Shown here: one piece after another, positions 41,211 through 50,774 of the stretch
Position numbering within the stretch: position 1 is the stretch's first letter
How the letters are laid out: the number at the start of each line of letters is the position of its first letter
NCBI GenBank assembly: GCA_964571855.1
Contig: CAZNDO010000002.1
Span: forward strand, 372,001 to 436,000
Direction of reading: 5' to 3'
Length of the DNA stretch: 64,000 nucleotides
From: CAYYFX01 sp964571855
GTDB lineage: Bacteria; ARS69
Made by a program: the position numbers and the translations under genes
Notes under the pieces: generated by a model
Told to the model about the DNA's origin: nothing
The model's database searches: none
The model's input: only the letters and a program-made list of their open reading frames with translations

Positions 41211-43430
41211 TCAGCGGAGGCGCACGGACTTCCGCGCGAACGTCAGATCCCCCGAGCCGATCACGAAGTAGATGCCCGCGGCGACGGCGACGCCGGCGTC
41301 GTCGCGACCGTCCCACGTCACCTCGAACGGCTTGGCGCCTCGTCCCCGCTGCGTGCCGAGATCGCGCACCGCGCGCCCGGTCACGTCGAACACGCGCACC
41401 CGCACGGAGCGATCCGCCGCGAGCACCAGGCGCAGGGTCTGGCGACCCCGCGCGGGCTGCGGGACGAGCACGCCGGCCGCCGCGGCCACGCCGGCCACCG
41501 GCGGCGCGCCGGACGGGCTCCCGCCGCGCGTCACGCCGACCCGCGTGTTCGCCGGGAAGGGACCGAACAGCTCGCGCGTCCCTTCCGGCCACCGCACGAC
41601 CACGCTGTCCACGCCGGCCGCGCCGCCGAGCCCCACGAGCAGTTCGATGGGCGGCTGGAATCCCCGCCAGGAGTTCGCGGACAGCCGCCGGTGCCGCCGC
41701 ACGCCGCCCGCGTGCACGTCCACCGTTGTGCCGACCACCGTGCCCTGCCCGGGCGGCGCCACCACGTCGATGCCCAGCCACGCGCCTCCCGGCCCGTCGT
41801 TGCGGTACAGGACGGCGGGACAGGCGACCGTGAACGCGATCGGCCCGGCGCCCTCCTGCAGCACGAGATCCGGATCCCCGTCCCGGTCCAGGTCCCCCCA
41901 CACCGCACCGTCCGCGAGGTACGTCGCGAGCCCGGGCGCCCACTCGGGCCCGGCGAGCGCGGTGAACGTCCCGCCGTCGTTGCGCAGCAGCGCGTCCGGC
42001 GGGTTCCCGTCGGCGACGCTGCCGCGCACGACGACGTGCAGGTCGAGGTCCCCGTCGTTGTCGAAGTCCACCCACGAGACGTGCCGGGGGTTGAGCAGTG
42101 CGGGCAGCCCGGCCTCCGCGGTGACGTCGGCGAACACGCCGCCGTCGTTCCGCCAGAGCCGCGGCGTGGTGAACGGCACGGGAAGCGGCTCCAGGTTCGA
42201 AGCCGACGGATCCGTGATCGCGCCGCCGGAGGCCGCGGTGACCGTGCCGTTGAAGTTGCCGTACGACCCCGGCACGCCCGACGCGTGCAGCAGCCAGCGC
42301 CCGCCCGGGCTCTCCCGCCAGCAGTACAGCCCCACGTCCGCGCCCGGCGTGAACGACGGGGCGCCGACATACGCGTCGGTCAGTGCGAACGACGAGCCGA
42401 CGGGATGCACCGCATCCGGACCGAGGAAGAAGTACTCCGAGAACAAGCCCCCGAGGTAGCGGAACGACGCCACGGCGTTGCCGCCCGAGGCGTCGAGCTC
42501 GAAGACGTCCACGCCGTCGTCCCCCGAGCGGAAGTTCGCGAAGAACCGGAGCTGCGTGGCGGTGGCGGACCACGTGTCGAAGACGGCCTCGCTCCCCTCC
42601 ACGCCGATGAGGTCCACGTCGCCGTCATCGTCGAAGTCGCCGAAGTCGGCGCCGGCGAGGACGGGCGGCGTCGCGGCGAACGCGACCGCGGTCACGTCGG
42701 TGAACGACGTCCCGTCGTTCCGGAACAGCACGGTGGGACGCTCGAACTCGTCGCCCCCGACCAGCAGGTCGGGGTCGCCGTCGTCGTCGACGTCCGCGAA
42801 GAGGCCGCCCACCGTGCCCAGCTCCTCCGCGATGCCCCACGCGGGAGCGATCTCCGCGAAGGACATGCCGCCGTCGTTGCGGTAGAGGGAGTTCGGGCTG
42901 GCCGGCGCCGGAGCCTTGCCGTGGAAGACGTCCAGGTCGCCGTCGCCGTCGAGATCCGCGGCGGAGAGCGCGCGCCCGCGCCCGAGCTGGTCGTACATCC
43001 CGCCGGCGTCCGGCACCGGCGTGAACGTGCCGTCGCCGTCGCCCTTCCACAGCTCGTGGCCGTCGTCGGAGCAGGTGCCGCAGCCGCCGTCGCTGCCGTG
43101 CACGCACATCACGTCCAGCACCGCGTCGTTGTCCAGGTCCGCCCAGAGGTACCCGTGCCGATCCGCGGTGGACGTGAGGAGCTGCGGCAGCGCCCACACG
43201 GACATGTGTCCGGTCCCGTCGTTCCAGAACACGAACCCGCTGTAGAAGTGGTGGGCGTTGAAGATCTCGAGGTCCCCGTCGCCGTCGATGTCCGCGATCT
43301 GCGCTCCCCAGGTGGGCTGCCCCCCGAAGTACCCAAAGGCCGAGGAGACCTCGGAGAACCCGGCGCCGGCCGGGGGGGCGAACCCCAGGAGGAGGAGGAG
43401 GAGCGGGATCGTGCGCGGCAGCCTGGGCAT
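41211..43430 (-). CDS. Secreted CRTAC1-type FG-GAP/UnbV protein, second copy
   Basis: A 739-residue paralogue of the protein at 5515-7755 with the same order of parts: signal peptide (PRLPRTIPLLLLLLGFA ... PPAGA-GF), FG-GAP/VCBS repeats with Asp-rich loops (DIDGDGDLEI, DLDGDGDLDV, DVDDDGDPDL, DFDDDGDVDL, DFDNDGDLDL), shared blocks such as GRGRALSAADLDGDGDLDVFHGKAP and WRESPGG, the ASPIC/UnbV-like part (NSWRGFQPPIELLVGLGGAAG, VRWPEGTREL) and a FlgD-like tail ending SVRLR. It has extra Cys in GCGTC. ATG 43430 is preferred to 43451 because GAGGTG lies just upstream. Function unknown; likely calcium-binding and surface-exposed. It ends 8 nt from the convergent sulfatase-fold gene with no terminator. 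Confidence 0.85.
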   Translation of the reverse strand: MPRLPRTIPLLLLLLGFAPPAGAGFSEVSSAFGYFGGQPTWGAQIADIDGDGDLEIFNAHHFYSGFVFWNDGTGHMSVWALPQLLTSTADRHGYLWADLDNDAVLDVMCVHGSDGGCGTCSDDGHELWKGDGDGTFTPVPDAGGMYDQLGRGRALSAADLDGDGDLDVFHGKAPAPASPNSLYRNDGGMSFAEIAPAWGIAEELGTVGGLFADVDDDGDPDLLVGGDEFERPTVLFRNDGTSFTDVTAVAFAATPPVLAGADFGDFDDDGDVDLIGVEGSEAVFDTWSATATQLRFFANFRSGDDGVDVFELDASGGNAVASFRYLGGLFSEYFFLGPDAVHPVGSSFALTDAYVGAPSFTPGADVGLYCWRESPGGRWLLHASGVPGSYGNFNGTVTAASGGAITDPSASNLEPLPVPFTTPRLWRNDGGVFADVTAEAGLPALLNPRHVSWVDFDNDGDLDLHVVVRGSVADGNPPDALLRNDGGTFTALAGPEWAPGLATYLADGAVWGDLDRDGDPDLVLQEGAGPIAFTVACPAVLYRNDGPGGAWLGIDVVAPPGQGTVVGTTVDVHAGGVRRHRRLSANSWRGFQPPIELLVGLGGAAGVDSVVVRWPEGTRELFGPFPANTRVGVTRGGSPSGAPPVAGVAAAAGVLVPQPARGRQTLRLVLAADRSVRVRVFDVTGRAVRDLGTQRGRGAKPFEVTWDGRDDAGVAVAAGIYFVIGSGDLTFARKSVRLR

Positions 43431-43580
43431 CGACACCTCGGCAACCAGCATAGCGTGCCGCCACGGGAGGTCGCAATCCGGCGGGCGGGGGATGCCCGCG
43501 CTTCCCCCTCCGGCGGGATTGGCCTATCCTGGGACGGCGCGAGTCGCGCATCCCCACCCCTCCCCGAGGTACGCTTCCCG

Positions 43581-44186
43581 ATGCTCCGGAACCGGTCCGC
43601 CCTCGCCTTCGCCCTCGCCGTTCTCGTCGCCGGTCCCGCCGCCGGGCAGGACAACGTCGAGCGGTTCACCATTCGCGTCAGCCTGTCCGAGGACGATCCG
43701 GGCGCGCACGCGGGCACCCACCCGGGGACGGAACCGCTGGAGTTCTGGGTCTTCGGGGACGGCGATCGAAGCCGCGGCGGCGAGTTCGGGCTCGCCCTGT
43801 CCGGCGGGACCTGCGTGAGCTTCATCCCGGACGCCGACCTGCCGTGGGTGAGCCTGCCCATGGTGCAGCCGTACCCGGGCACGATCGCACAGGTGACCGC
43901 GGGGCCGGACTGCTACGACTCGCCCCTGCGCTACGGGAAGCTCACCGTGATGCCGTCCGTTGCCGGAGGGCGCATCGTCGTGGACATCATCCCGTCGGAG
44001 CGCGCGCGGGACATCACCATCGTGGACTGCGACTACCTCTCCACGCACGTGGTCCTGGCGTACCCGGCCGTGGTCAACGGAGACGCCGACGCCGCGATGC
44101 CGCACGTGGTGGCGAAGCCCGCCGACCCGCCGCATCACGCGCCGGGCGCGGACGACGCCGCGATCGGGGAAGCCTCCGGGAAGTGA
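43581..44186 (+). CDS. Exported protein of unknown function
   Basis: A 201-residue protein with a signal peptide (RSALAFALAVLVAGPAAG-QD). The mature part is rich in beta segments (VERFTIRVSLSEDDPGAH, FWVFGDGDRSRGGEFGLALSGGTC, GRIVVDIIPSERARDITIVDCDYLSTHVVLAYP) with three Cys (GGTC, GPDC, IVDC) that may form a disulfide. The C-terminal 30 residues are low complexity with His and Pro. No domain recognised. A TATCCT -10-like box lies at 43525-43530. It is divergent from the FG-GAP gene. Confidence 0.75.
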   Translation: MLRNRSALAFALAVLVAGPAAGQDNVERFTIRVSLSEDDPGAHAGTHPGTEPLEFWVFGDGDRSRGGEFGLALSGGTCVSFIPDADLPWVSLPMVQPYPGTIAQVTAGPDCYDSPLRYGKLTVMPSVAGGRIVVDIIPSERARDITIVDCDYLSTHVVLAYPAVVNGDADAAMPHVVAKPADPPHHAPGADDAAIGEASGK

Positions 44187-44211
44187 TCCGCCCGGCCAGT
44201 GATCCGCGCGG

Positions 44212-45102
44212 TCAGCGCTCCGCGCCGGGAACGTCCACCGCGGGGCGGCGCCGGCTCGTGGCCTCCGCCCGCTGGGCGGTGACGTTCGCGGGGACCACGG
44301 ACTCCGCCGACAGCGACCGCGCGTCGCGCCCGCCGCGCAGGGCCAGGATCTCGGCCACGATGGCCACGGCGATCTCCTCGGGTGTCTCCGCGCCGAGGTC
44401 CAGCCCGATCGGGGCGCGCACGCCCTCGAGCCGCTCCTTGGCGTAGCCTTCGCGCAGGAGCTTCGCGAACATCACCTTCGCCTTGCGGCGCGACGCCACG
44501 ACGCCGACGTACGCCACGCGCCGGTCCTCGTCGAGGACCCGGCGCAGGCACGCCTCGTCCGTCTCGTGGCAGCGGGTGACGATCACGACGCGGTCGTCCT
44601 CGTCCAGGGGCACGTCCGTACGGACGTAGCCGCTCTGCGCATGGACCACCTCGTCCGCGAACGGGAAGCGCTCCGGGGACGCGAACTCCGCGCGGTCATC
44701 GATGACGGCCACACGGAAGCCGGTGTCCTTGGCCAGCCGGGCGAGCGGCAGCGCCACATGTCCGCCGCCGAACACGACGACCCGCGGAGGCCGGCGATGC
44801 ACTTCAAGGAACACTTCCACCTCCCCGCCGCAAGTCATTCCCGTGGCGTTCTCTCCGACCGGAAGAAACCGGTACGCCTTGAGCCCGCCCACCCCGGTGC
44901 GCAACGCCTCCTTCGCGTCCTCGATCACGAGCGCCTCGAAGGGCCCCCCGCCGATCGTGAAGTCGATGCCGCCGTCGGCCTGCACGATCATCCGGGCGCC
45001 GGCCTTGCGCGGCGTGGAGCCGCGGGCCCAGACCACGGTCGCCACCGCCACGGGCCGCCCGGCGCGCAGGTGCTCGCCCAGCCGATCCAGGAAACGCCGC
45101 AT
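44212..45102 (-). CDS. xdhC: XdhC/CoxI family protein
   Basis: A 296-residue protein with an N-terminal XdhC/CoxI domain (AVATVVWARGSTPRKAGARM, GTIGGGP-like IDFTIGGGPFEA, GMTCGGEVEVFLE with the conserved Cys) and a C-terminal Rossmann fold (RVVVFGGGHVALPLARLAKDTGF, VIDDRAEFA, RCHETDEACLRRVL, YVGVVASRRKAKVMF, GLDLGAETPEEIAVAIVAEILA). Family members bind or sulfurate molybdenum cofactor for xanthine dehydrogenase-type enzymes. No molybdoenzyme is encoded in this window, so its partner must lie elsewhere. ATG 45102 has GGAGGG upstream. Confidence 0.88.
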   Translation of the reverse strand: MRRFLDRLGEHLRAGRPVAVATVVWARGSTPRKAGARMIVQADGGIDFTIGGGPFEALVIEDAKEALRTGVGGLKAYRFLPVGENATGMTCGGEVEVFLEVHRRPPRVVVFGGGHVALPLARLAKDTGFRVAVIDDRAEFASPERFPFADEVVHAQSGYVRTDVPLDEDDRVVIVTRCHETDEACLRRVLDEDRRVAYVGVVASRRKAKVMFAKLLREGYAKERLEGVRAPIGLDLGAETPEEIAVAIVAEILALRGGRDARSLSAESVVPANVTAQRAEATSRRRPAVDVPGAER

Positions 45103-45131
45103 CCCGTGCCCTCCATTCGCGCCTGCCCCCA

Positions 45132-46787
45132 TTATCGGGACCCCGCGCTCCCGCGCAAGGCGGCCGCCCGGGCCTCGAGCTCCGCGAGCCCCGGCAGGCC
45201 CGGATCCGCCGCGCGCGCCCGGCGGAGGAGTTCCGCTCCCTCGTCGGCGCGGCCGCGTTCCAGCACCGCCGCCGCGAGGTTCCGGAGCGCCGATCCGTAG
45301 CGCGGCGACAGCTCGACCGCGCGGCGGAACGCCGCCTCGCCCTCGTCCGCTCGTCCGGCGGCCATGAGCCGGGCCCCGAAGTGGTTCCAGGCCACGGGGT
45401 GATCCGGCCGGGGACGGACCGCCTCCGCCGTCTCCGCCAGCGCCTCCGCCACCCGTCCCGTCCGGGCCAGCTCCCCCGCCCACGCGAGGCGCGCCGCGGC
45501 GAGGGCCGGGTCGCGCGCGAGCGCCGCCTGCCAGGCCTTCCCTGCCGCCTCCGGGTGTCCGGCGGCGGCGAGCGCGTCGCCGAGGGCGGCCCGCGCGAGG
45601 GCGGATCCGGGGGTCCGCCGGACCGCGTCTTCCCACAGCCGCACCTCGTCCCGCCACACCGTCGCCCGCGCAACCGAGGCCCCGACGCCGGCCGTCACCA
45701 GGAGCGCCACGAGGGCGCGGCGCGCCCGACCCGGGCCCGCCAGGGCGGCGCCGAGGAGCGCGCAGGCGCCCACGGACGGCAGCAGGAGGAAGCGTTCGGC
45801 CACGGTCTCGCCGATGGGCACGAGGTGCGCCACGGGAAGCAGCGTCACGAACGGCCAGGCGGCGAAGAGCGCCGGCGCCCCGCGGCGGGCCGCCCACGCC
45901 GCGAGACCGACCGCCGTGGCGAGAGTCGCCGCGCCCGCGGCCACGGCGGGATCGCTCCAGGACGCGGGCGGCTGAGGCATCCTCTCCAGGGACAGCGGAT
46001 GCGGCCAGACGAGGAGCCGGAGATGCTCGCCGGCCGCCGCCAGTACCAGCGGCCACCGGTCCGCGAGCCGCGCCGCGCCCACCGTCTCGCCGGGCGCCGG
46101 CCCGGCCGCGCCCAGCACCGCGAGGCGGGCCGCCATCGCCACCGCCGCCGCCGCCAGCGCGGGCACGACGGCCAACGCCGGAGCGCGCGGGCGCGCCCGG
46201 AGCGCCCACGCCGGCAGCAGCACGGCCAGAGCCGCCGCGCCCTCCTTCGCCAGGATCCCCGCCAGCAGCAGGGCGCCGCCGGCGGCCGCGCGCCCGCGGT
46301 CGCTTGCGCGCGCCGCGTCGACGAGCAGTCCCGCCGCGAGCACGCCCAGGAGCGCGGCCAGGAGCTCCGCCCGCCCCGAGACCCACGCCACCGCCTCCAC
46401 GTGGACCGGATGCGCGGCAAACAGCAGCGCGCCCGCCGCCGCCGGCGACGGTTCCAGGAACCGGCGCAGGAGCGCGTGGACCGCGAAGGCCAGCAGCGCG
46501 GCCAGCGCCACGTTCGTGAGATGGTGCCGCCACGGCGCGGGCACCCCGCCGCCGAGCCGGTCCAGACGCAGCGACACCGCCGTGACCGGCCGGTACAGCC
46601 CGCGCTGCGGCGCGGTGGACGGGAAGGAGGCGGCGAAGAGCGCCGGCACGCGCTCGAGGCCGCCGCGCAGGTCCGCGTTCTCCACGACGTAGGGGCGGTC
46701 GTCGTAGACGAAGGGCGCGGTCAGCGACGGCGACGCCGCGGCCGCGGCCACGAGCGCCGCCGCGATCCCCGGAAGCGCGCCGCGCAC
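45132..46787 (-). CDS. TMTC-like membrane protein with C-terminal TPRs
   Basis: A 551-residue protein with about ten membrane helices (1-360) followed by TPR repeats (about 370-545). Motifs match the TMTC/GT-C family: FVYDDRPYVVENADLRG near the N-terminus (the Asp pair in the first loop), LYRPVTAVSLRLDR, AHPVHVEAVAWVSGRAELLAALL and VPIGETVAERFLLLPSVGACALLG. Eukaryotic TMTC proteins O-mannosylate proteins; the bacterial homologues are little studied. It lies just downstream of the aminotransferase on the same strand. The GTG at 46787 is the best start after the aminotransferase stop, but an earlier start cannot be excluded. Confidence 0.8.
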   Translation of the reverse strand: MRGALPGIAAALVAAAAASPSLTAPFVYDDRPYVVENADLRGGLERVPALFAASFPSTAPQRGLYRPVTAVSLRLDRLGGGVPAPWRHHLTNVALAALLAFAVHALLRRFLEPSPAAAGALLFAAHPVHVEAVAWVSGRAELLAALLGVLAAGLLVDAARASDRGRAAAGGALLLAGILAKEGAAALAVLLPAWALRARPRAPALAVVPALAAAAVAMAARLAVLGAAGPAPGETVGAARLADRWPLVLAAAGEHLRLLVWPHPLSLERMPQPPASWSDPAVAAGAATLATAVGLAAWAARRGAPALFAAWPFVTLLPVAHLVPIGETVAERFLLLPSVGACALLGAALAGPGRARRALVALLVTAGVGASVARATVWRDEVRLWEDAVRRTPGSALARAALGDALAAAGHPEAAGKAWQAALARDPALAAARLAWAGELARTGRVAEALAETAEAVRPRPDHPVAWNHFGARLMAAGRADEGEAAFRRAVELSPRYGSALRNLAAAVLERGRADEGAELLRRARAADPGLPGLAELEARAAALRGSAGSR

Positions 46788-46822
46788 GACGCCCCGCGCG
46801 CCGCCCGCGGCGCCCGGCCGGC

Positions 46823-48004
46823 TCAGCGCGCCGCCCGCCGCGCCCGCGCCGCCGGAAGCGCCGCCAGCCGCTCCGCCGCCGCGCGCAGCGTCTCCATCCG
46901 CTTGCAGAAGTTGAAGCGGATGCGCTGCCGTCCCGGATCCGGGCGCACGAGGAAGCTGGACAGCGGCACGGTGGCCACGCCGATCTCCGTGACCAGGTGG
47001 CGCGCCGCCTCCACATCGTCCGCGAAGCCCAGATCCGTGACGTCGGTGATCACGTAGTACGCGCCCGACGGGCGCGACGGACGCAGCCCCGCCCGCTCCA
47101 GCACGTCCAGCAGGAAGTCCCGGCGCTCCGCGTAGCCCGCCGCCATCTCCGCGTAGTACGACGCCGGCATCGCGAGCGCCGCCGCGCCCGCGCGCTGCAG
47201 CGGCGCCGGCGCGCCCACGGTCACGAAGTCGTGCACCTTGCGGATGGCGGAGGTGAGCTCCTCGCACGCCACGGCCCATCCCACGCGCCAGCCCGTGACG
47301 CTGTAGGTCTTCGACAGCGCGCTGATGGTCACGGACAGTTCCTCCATCCCCGGCAGCGATCCCGGCGACACGTGCCGCGCGCCGTCGTACAGGATGTGCT
47401 CGTAGATCTCGTCCGACACGCACACCGCGCCGTGCCGCTGGCACAGCCGCGCCACGACCTCCAGCTCCGCGCGCGAGAAGACCTTGCCGGTGGGATTGTT
47501 CGGGGTGTTCAGGATGACGGCCTTCGTGCGCGGCCCGAACGCCGCGGCCAGCTCCGCCTCGTCGAAGCTCCAGTCCGGCTCCCGCAGGGGCACGTAGCGC
47601 GGCACCGCCCCGCACAGGATGGCGTCCGGTCCGTAGTTCTCGTAGAACGGCTCGAAGACGACCACCTCGTCCCCGGGATCCACGAGCGCGAGCATCGTGG
47701 ACAGCATGGCCTCCGTGGAGCCGCAGCACACCGTGACGTTGCGGTCCGGGTCCGCGCGGATGCCGTTGTACTCCCCCGCCTTGCGCGCGATGGCCTCCCG
47801 AAGGTCCGGCGCGCCCCACGTGATGGCGTACTGGTTCACGCCGTGCCGGATGGCCTCGCACGCGGCCTCCTTCACGGCGTCCGGCGGATCGAAGTCCGGG
47901 AAGCCCTGCGCGAGGTTCACGGCGTGGTGGGCGCGCGCGAGCCGCGTCATCTCGCGGATGACGGACTCGGTGAAGCGGAGCGATTTCGCCGAGACGCGCG
48001 CCAT
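46823..48004 (-). CDS. Class I pyridoxal-phosphate aminotransferase
   Basis: A 393-residue fold-type I aminotransferase. Seen are NLAQGFPDFDPPDAV, QYAITWGAPDLREAIA, CCGSTEAMLSTM, ILNTPNNPTGKVFS, CVSDEIYEHILYDG, and the Schiff-base Lys in SALSKTYSVTGWRVGW; the Arg for the substrate carboxylate is in RIRFNFCK. The pattern fits the methionine/kynurenine/glutamine transaminase group (YbdL/KAT-like). The amino donor cannot be fixed from sequence. ATG 48004 follows GGAGGT. Confidence 0.9.
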   Translation of the reverse strand: MARVSAKSLRFTESVIREMTRLARAHHAVNLAQGFPDFDPPDAVKEAACEAIRHGVNQYAITWGAPDLREAIARKAGEYNGIRADPDRNVTVCCGSTEAMLSTMLALVDPGDEVVVFEPFYENYGPDAILCGAVPRYVPLREPDWSFDEAELAAAFGPRTKAVILNTPNNPTGKVFSRAELEVVARLCQRHGAVCVSDEIYEHILYDGARHVSPGSLPGMEELSVTISALSKTYSVTGWRVGWAVACEELTSAIRKVHDFVTVGAPAPLQRAGAAALAMPASYYAEMAAGYAERRDFLLDVLERAGLRPSRPSGAYYVITDVTDLGFADDVEAARHLVTEIGVATVPLSSFLVRPDPGRQRIRFNFCKRMETLRAAAERLAALPAARARRAAR

Positions 48005-48077
48005 GCCCGACCTCCGGAGCGGTTCGCCCATCGTGCGGGGGCGGCGCGGGCACGTCAAGGCGCGCGCACCGTGCGCG

Positions 48078-50633
48078 TCACCGGACGCGCACCACCTTCT
48101 CCACCGCGGTGAGCCCCGCGGTCGTGAGGCGCACGAAGTACACGCCGGACGCGGCCGGGCGGCCGTCCGCATCGCGTCCGTCCCAGGTCAGCACGTGCGA
48201 TCCGGCATCGCGCTCCCCGCGCGCGAGCGTGGTCACGCGCCGTCCGCGCGCGTCGTGGACGGTCACGTCCAGCGCCGCCCGCGCGGGGAGTTCCAGCCGG
48301 AAGACGCACGCGCCGGACGCCGGATTGGCCCCGGCGCGGGCGAAGCGGATGGCCGCCGCCGGCGCGGCCGGCTCCGGAGCCGCCACCGTGATCGACGTGG
48401 TGGAGGCCGTGTCCGCCACGCCCGGCGAGTAGTTCGGCGCCTCGTCGTACGCGAAGGCGGCGTAGTGCCACAGCGTGCCCGGCGCGAGCGGCGCGTCCGC
48501 AAGCGGCGTGGCCGACCGGTCGGTGTCGTCCGCCGCCACCACGAACACCCCGGGCGCCGGCTCCGCCCCCGGCGCGTACGTCGTTCCCGTCTGCGGCGTC
48601 CAGGCGATCGGCGCCGCGGAGCGGACGACCAGCGTGCCCGCGCGGTCGACATCGCCCGGCCGGATCCACGTGAGCGTCACCGTGGTGTCCCCCGCCGACG
48701 CCGCCGCGAAGGACGCGGGGTCCGCGGGCGGCCGCGCATCGAAGCCGGCGAGGGAATACTCCTGGGGTCCCATCGGAACCGACCCGCCGCGCACGCGCGC
48801 CGTCCACGTTCCCGACGCCGGCGCCAGCACGCGCACCTGCTCCAGGTTGTCGCGGTGGTTCACGCCGGTGCCGGCGGCGAGCGACGGGTTCGCCGGGTCC
48901 AGCACGAAGGGGAGGTGCACCACCGCCGCCGGCGATTCGAGCTCCAGGTCGAGGTCGTTCACGAGCGTCGTCACGGCCAGCTCCGCCGCGGGCGGGTCGT
49001 CCCACGCCAGCGTGACGCGAAGCGTGTCCGTGCCGGCCGGGACGAAGAACGTCCACTCGTCCGCGCCCCCGTCGTCCACCGCGTCCTCGATCGTCGTCGC
49101 GGTCCGCAGGGCCGCCACCGTCGCCTCCAGGTGGATCGCGCCGAGGCCGAAGCGGTAGTCCGGCCCCGCCGGGCCCCGGTCCTGCGCGAAGCCGCCGAGC
49201 AGGGCCTTCCCGGTGGCCGGACGGGGATCGGCCGGGTGGAACGCGCGCCAGTCCGCCACCAGCACCGCCAGGGCGCCCGTCACGGCGGGGGCGGCCTGGC
49301 TCGTGCCGCACGTCGTGTAGTACCCGCCGCCGACGGCCGTCGACGTGATGCCGAAGTCCCCGGAGGCCTGGCACCCCGGCGCGGTGACGTCGGGCTTCAT
49401 GCGCCCGTCGTCCGTGGGGCCCCACGACGAGAAGAACGCGATGACGCCCGCGTCCGACTGGTTCGCGCCCACCGTCAGCACGTTCTTCGCCGTGCCCGGA
49501 GGCGGCAGCGTGCCGTAGCCGCCGGGGGCGGAGGCCGCGCAGTCCGCGTCGTCGCGCTCGTTGCCGGCCGCGAACACCACCGGCAGCGGCTTGCCGTAGG
49601 CGCCGCGCACGATCGCGTCGAACTCCGGCGCGTCGGCCGCGTAGTCCCCGTACAACGCGCAGTTCGTGCTGTCCACGGCGGCGGTCCACGAGTGGTTCGA
49701 CACGTCGATGTCGTGGAGCGCGATGGCCGAGTCGATCTCCGCGAGCACGTCGGGCACGTCGTACGCGACGATCGCCGCCTGCGTGGCCACGCCGCGCCAC
49801 TGCAATCCGCCGCCGCCGTGCGAAAGGCTGTTCGTACCGTCGCCGGCGAGGATCCCCGCCACGTGCGTGGAGTGCGGCAGCACGAACATCCCCGACTCGC
49901 CCGCCGTGACGCGCCCCGCAAGGTCCGGATGCGAGGCATCCGGCGCGCCGCCGTCCCACATCCCGGCAACGACGCCGGCGCCGGTGAGCCCGAGCAGCTG
50001 CACCTCGTTCACGTGCGCGTCCACGCGCATCCCGTTGTTCGCGAGCGACGGGGCGGGCGGCGCCGGCTCGATCCAGCGCACCGCGTCGAGCGCGGCGAGG
50101 CGCTGCACGGCGGTCGCGTCCGCCCGCCCGTCCAGGACCCCGAGGCGCGGCAACGCCCGCGTGACCACGAGTCCCGCCGCGGCGGCCGCCGATCGTGCCG
50201 CGTCGAAGGGGACGTCGGCGAACACCTTCACGCGAACCTCCGCCGGGCCCGCGCCGGGCGGCGCCCGCCGTCCGGCCAGCGATGGATCGGTGCGATCCTC
50301 GGGACGCAGGGCCCAGGCGGCCTCGATGCCGGCGCCGCGGCCGACGGCCGGCAGCGCGGACGCCGGGACGCTCGCGATCCACCAGCCCTGCCCGATCGGA
50401 TGGAGCAGCCGGACGCCGCCGGGACCCTCGCCGGCCCGGGCGCCGGGACCGGTCCGCACGAGCGCGTGCGCCACGCCGCGGGCGGCCGCCGCCGCGGCCA
50501 GGGACGGCTCCACGCCGGTCGCGGATTCGGGAAGGGGGCGCGTGCGCGCCGGGGACGCGTCGACCGGCGCGGGCCCGACCGTCCCCACGACGGCCAGCAC
50601 CGGAAGGAGGACTGCCGGTCGGGAGAGGCGCAC
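48078..50633 (-). CDS. Secreted subtilisin-like (S8) protease with FlgD-like tail
   Basis: An 851-residue exported serine protease. Signal peptide (to about residue 27, PVDASPA), a prosegment-like region (to about 200), then the peptidase domain: catalytic Asp in VVAGMWDGGAPDASHPDL, His in LPHSTHVAGILAGDG (HSTHVAG instead of the usual HGTHVAG), the oxyanion Asn in VVFAAGNERDD and Ser in CGTSQAAPAVTG. A P-domain or Ig-like part follows (DTLRVTLAWDDPPA ... LVNDLDLELESP), then a fibronectin-like section and the FlgD-like C-terminal module (GRRVTTLARGE ... GVYFVRL ... KVVRVR). GTG start. It probably degrades protein outside the cell. Confidence 0.9.
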   Translation of the reverse strand: MRLSRPAVLLPVLAVVGTVGPAPVDASPARTRPLPESATGVEPSLAAAAAARGVAHALVRTGPGARAGEGPGGVRLLHPIGQGWWIASVPASALPAVGRGAGIEAAWALRPEDRTDPSLAGRRAPPGAGPAEVRVKVFADVPFDAARSAAAAAGLVVTRALPRLGVLDGRADATAVQRLAALDAVRWIEPAPPAPSLANNGMRVDAHVNEVQLLGLTGAGVVAGMWDGGAPDASHPDLAGRVTAGESGMFVLPHSTHVAGILAGDGTNSLSHGGGGLQWRGVATQAAIVAYDVPDVLAEIDSAIALHDIDVSNHSWTAAVDSTNCALYGDYAADAPEFDAIVRGAYGKPLPVVFAAGNERDDADCAASAPGGYGTLPPPGTAKNVLTVGANQSDAGVIAFFSSWGPTDDGRMKPDVTAPGCQASGDFGITSTAVGGGYYTTCGTSQAAPAVTGALAVLVADWRAFHPADPRPATGKALLGGFAQDRGPAGPDYRFGLGAIHLEATVAALRTATTIEDAVDDGGADEWTFFVPAGTDTLRVTLAWDDPPAAELAVTTLVNDLDLELESPAAVVHLPFVLDPANPSLAAGTGVNHRDNLEQVRVLAPASGTWTARVRGGSVPMGPQEYSLAGFDARPPADPASFAAASAGDTTVTLTWIRPGDVDRAGTLVVRSAAPIAWTPQTGTTYAPGAEPAPGVFVVAADDTDRSATPLADAPLAPGTLWHYAAFAYDEAPNYSPGVADTASTTSITVAAPEPAAPAAAIRFARAGANPASGACVFRLELPARAALDVTVHDARGRRVTTLARGERDAGSHVLTWDGRDADGRPAASGVYFVRLTTAGLTAVEKVVRVR

Positions 50634-50774
50634 GTCGAACTCCGGGCGACCCGGGGGAGGATGCCTCGATTCTAGCCCGCGCCGCCCCCGTTCCTCAACG
50701 GGGCCCCCGGCCGCGCCGCTCGCCGTTCGCCGATCCTCGCGCCCGCCGCGCAGGACGGGGCGTTCCCTGGCAGG

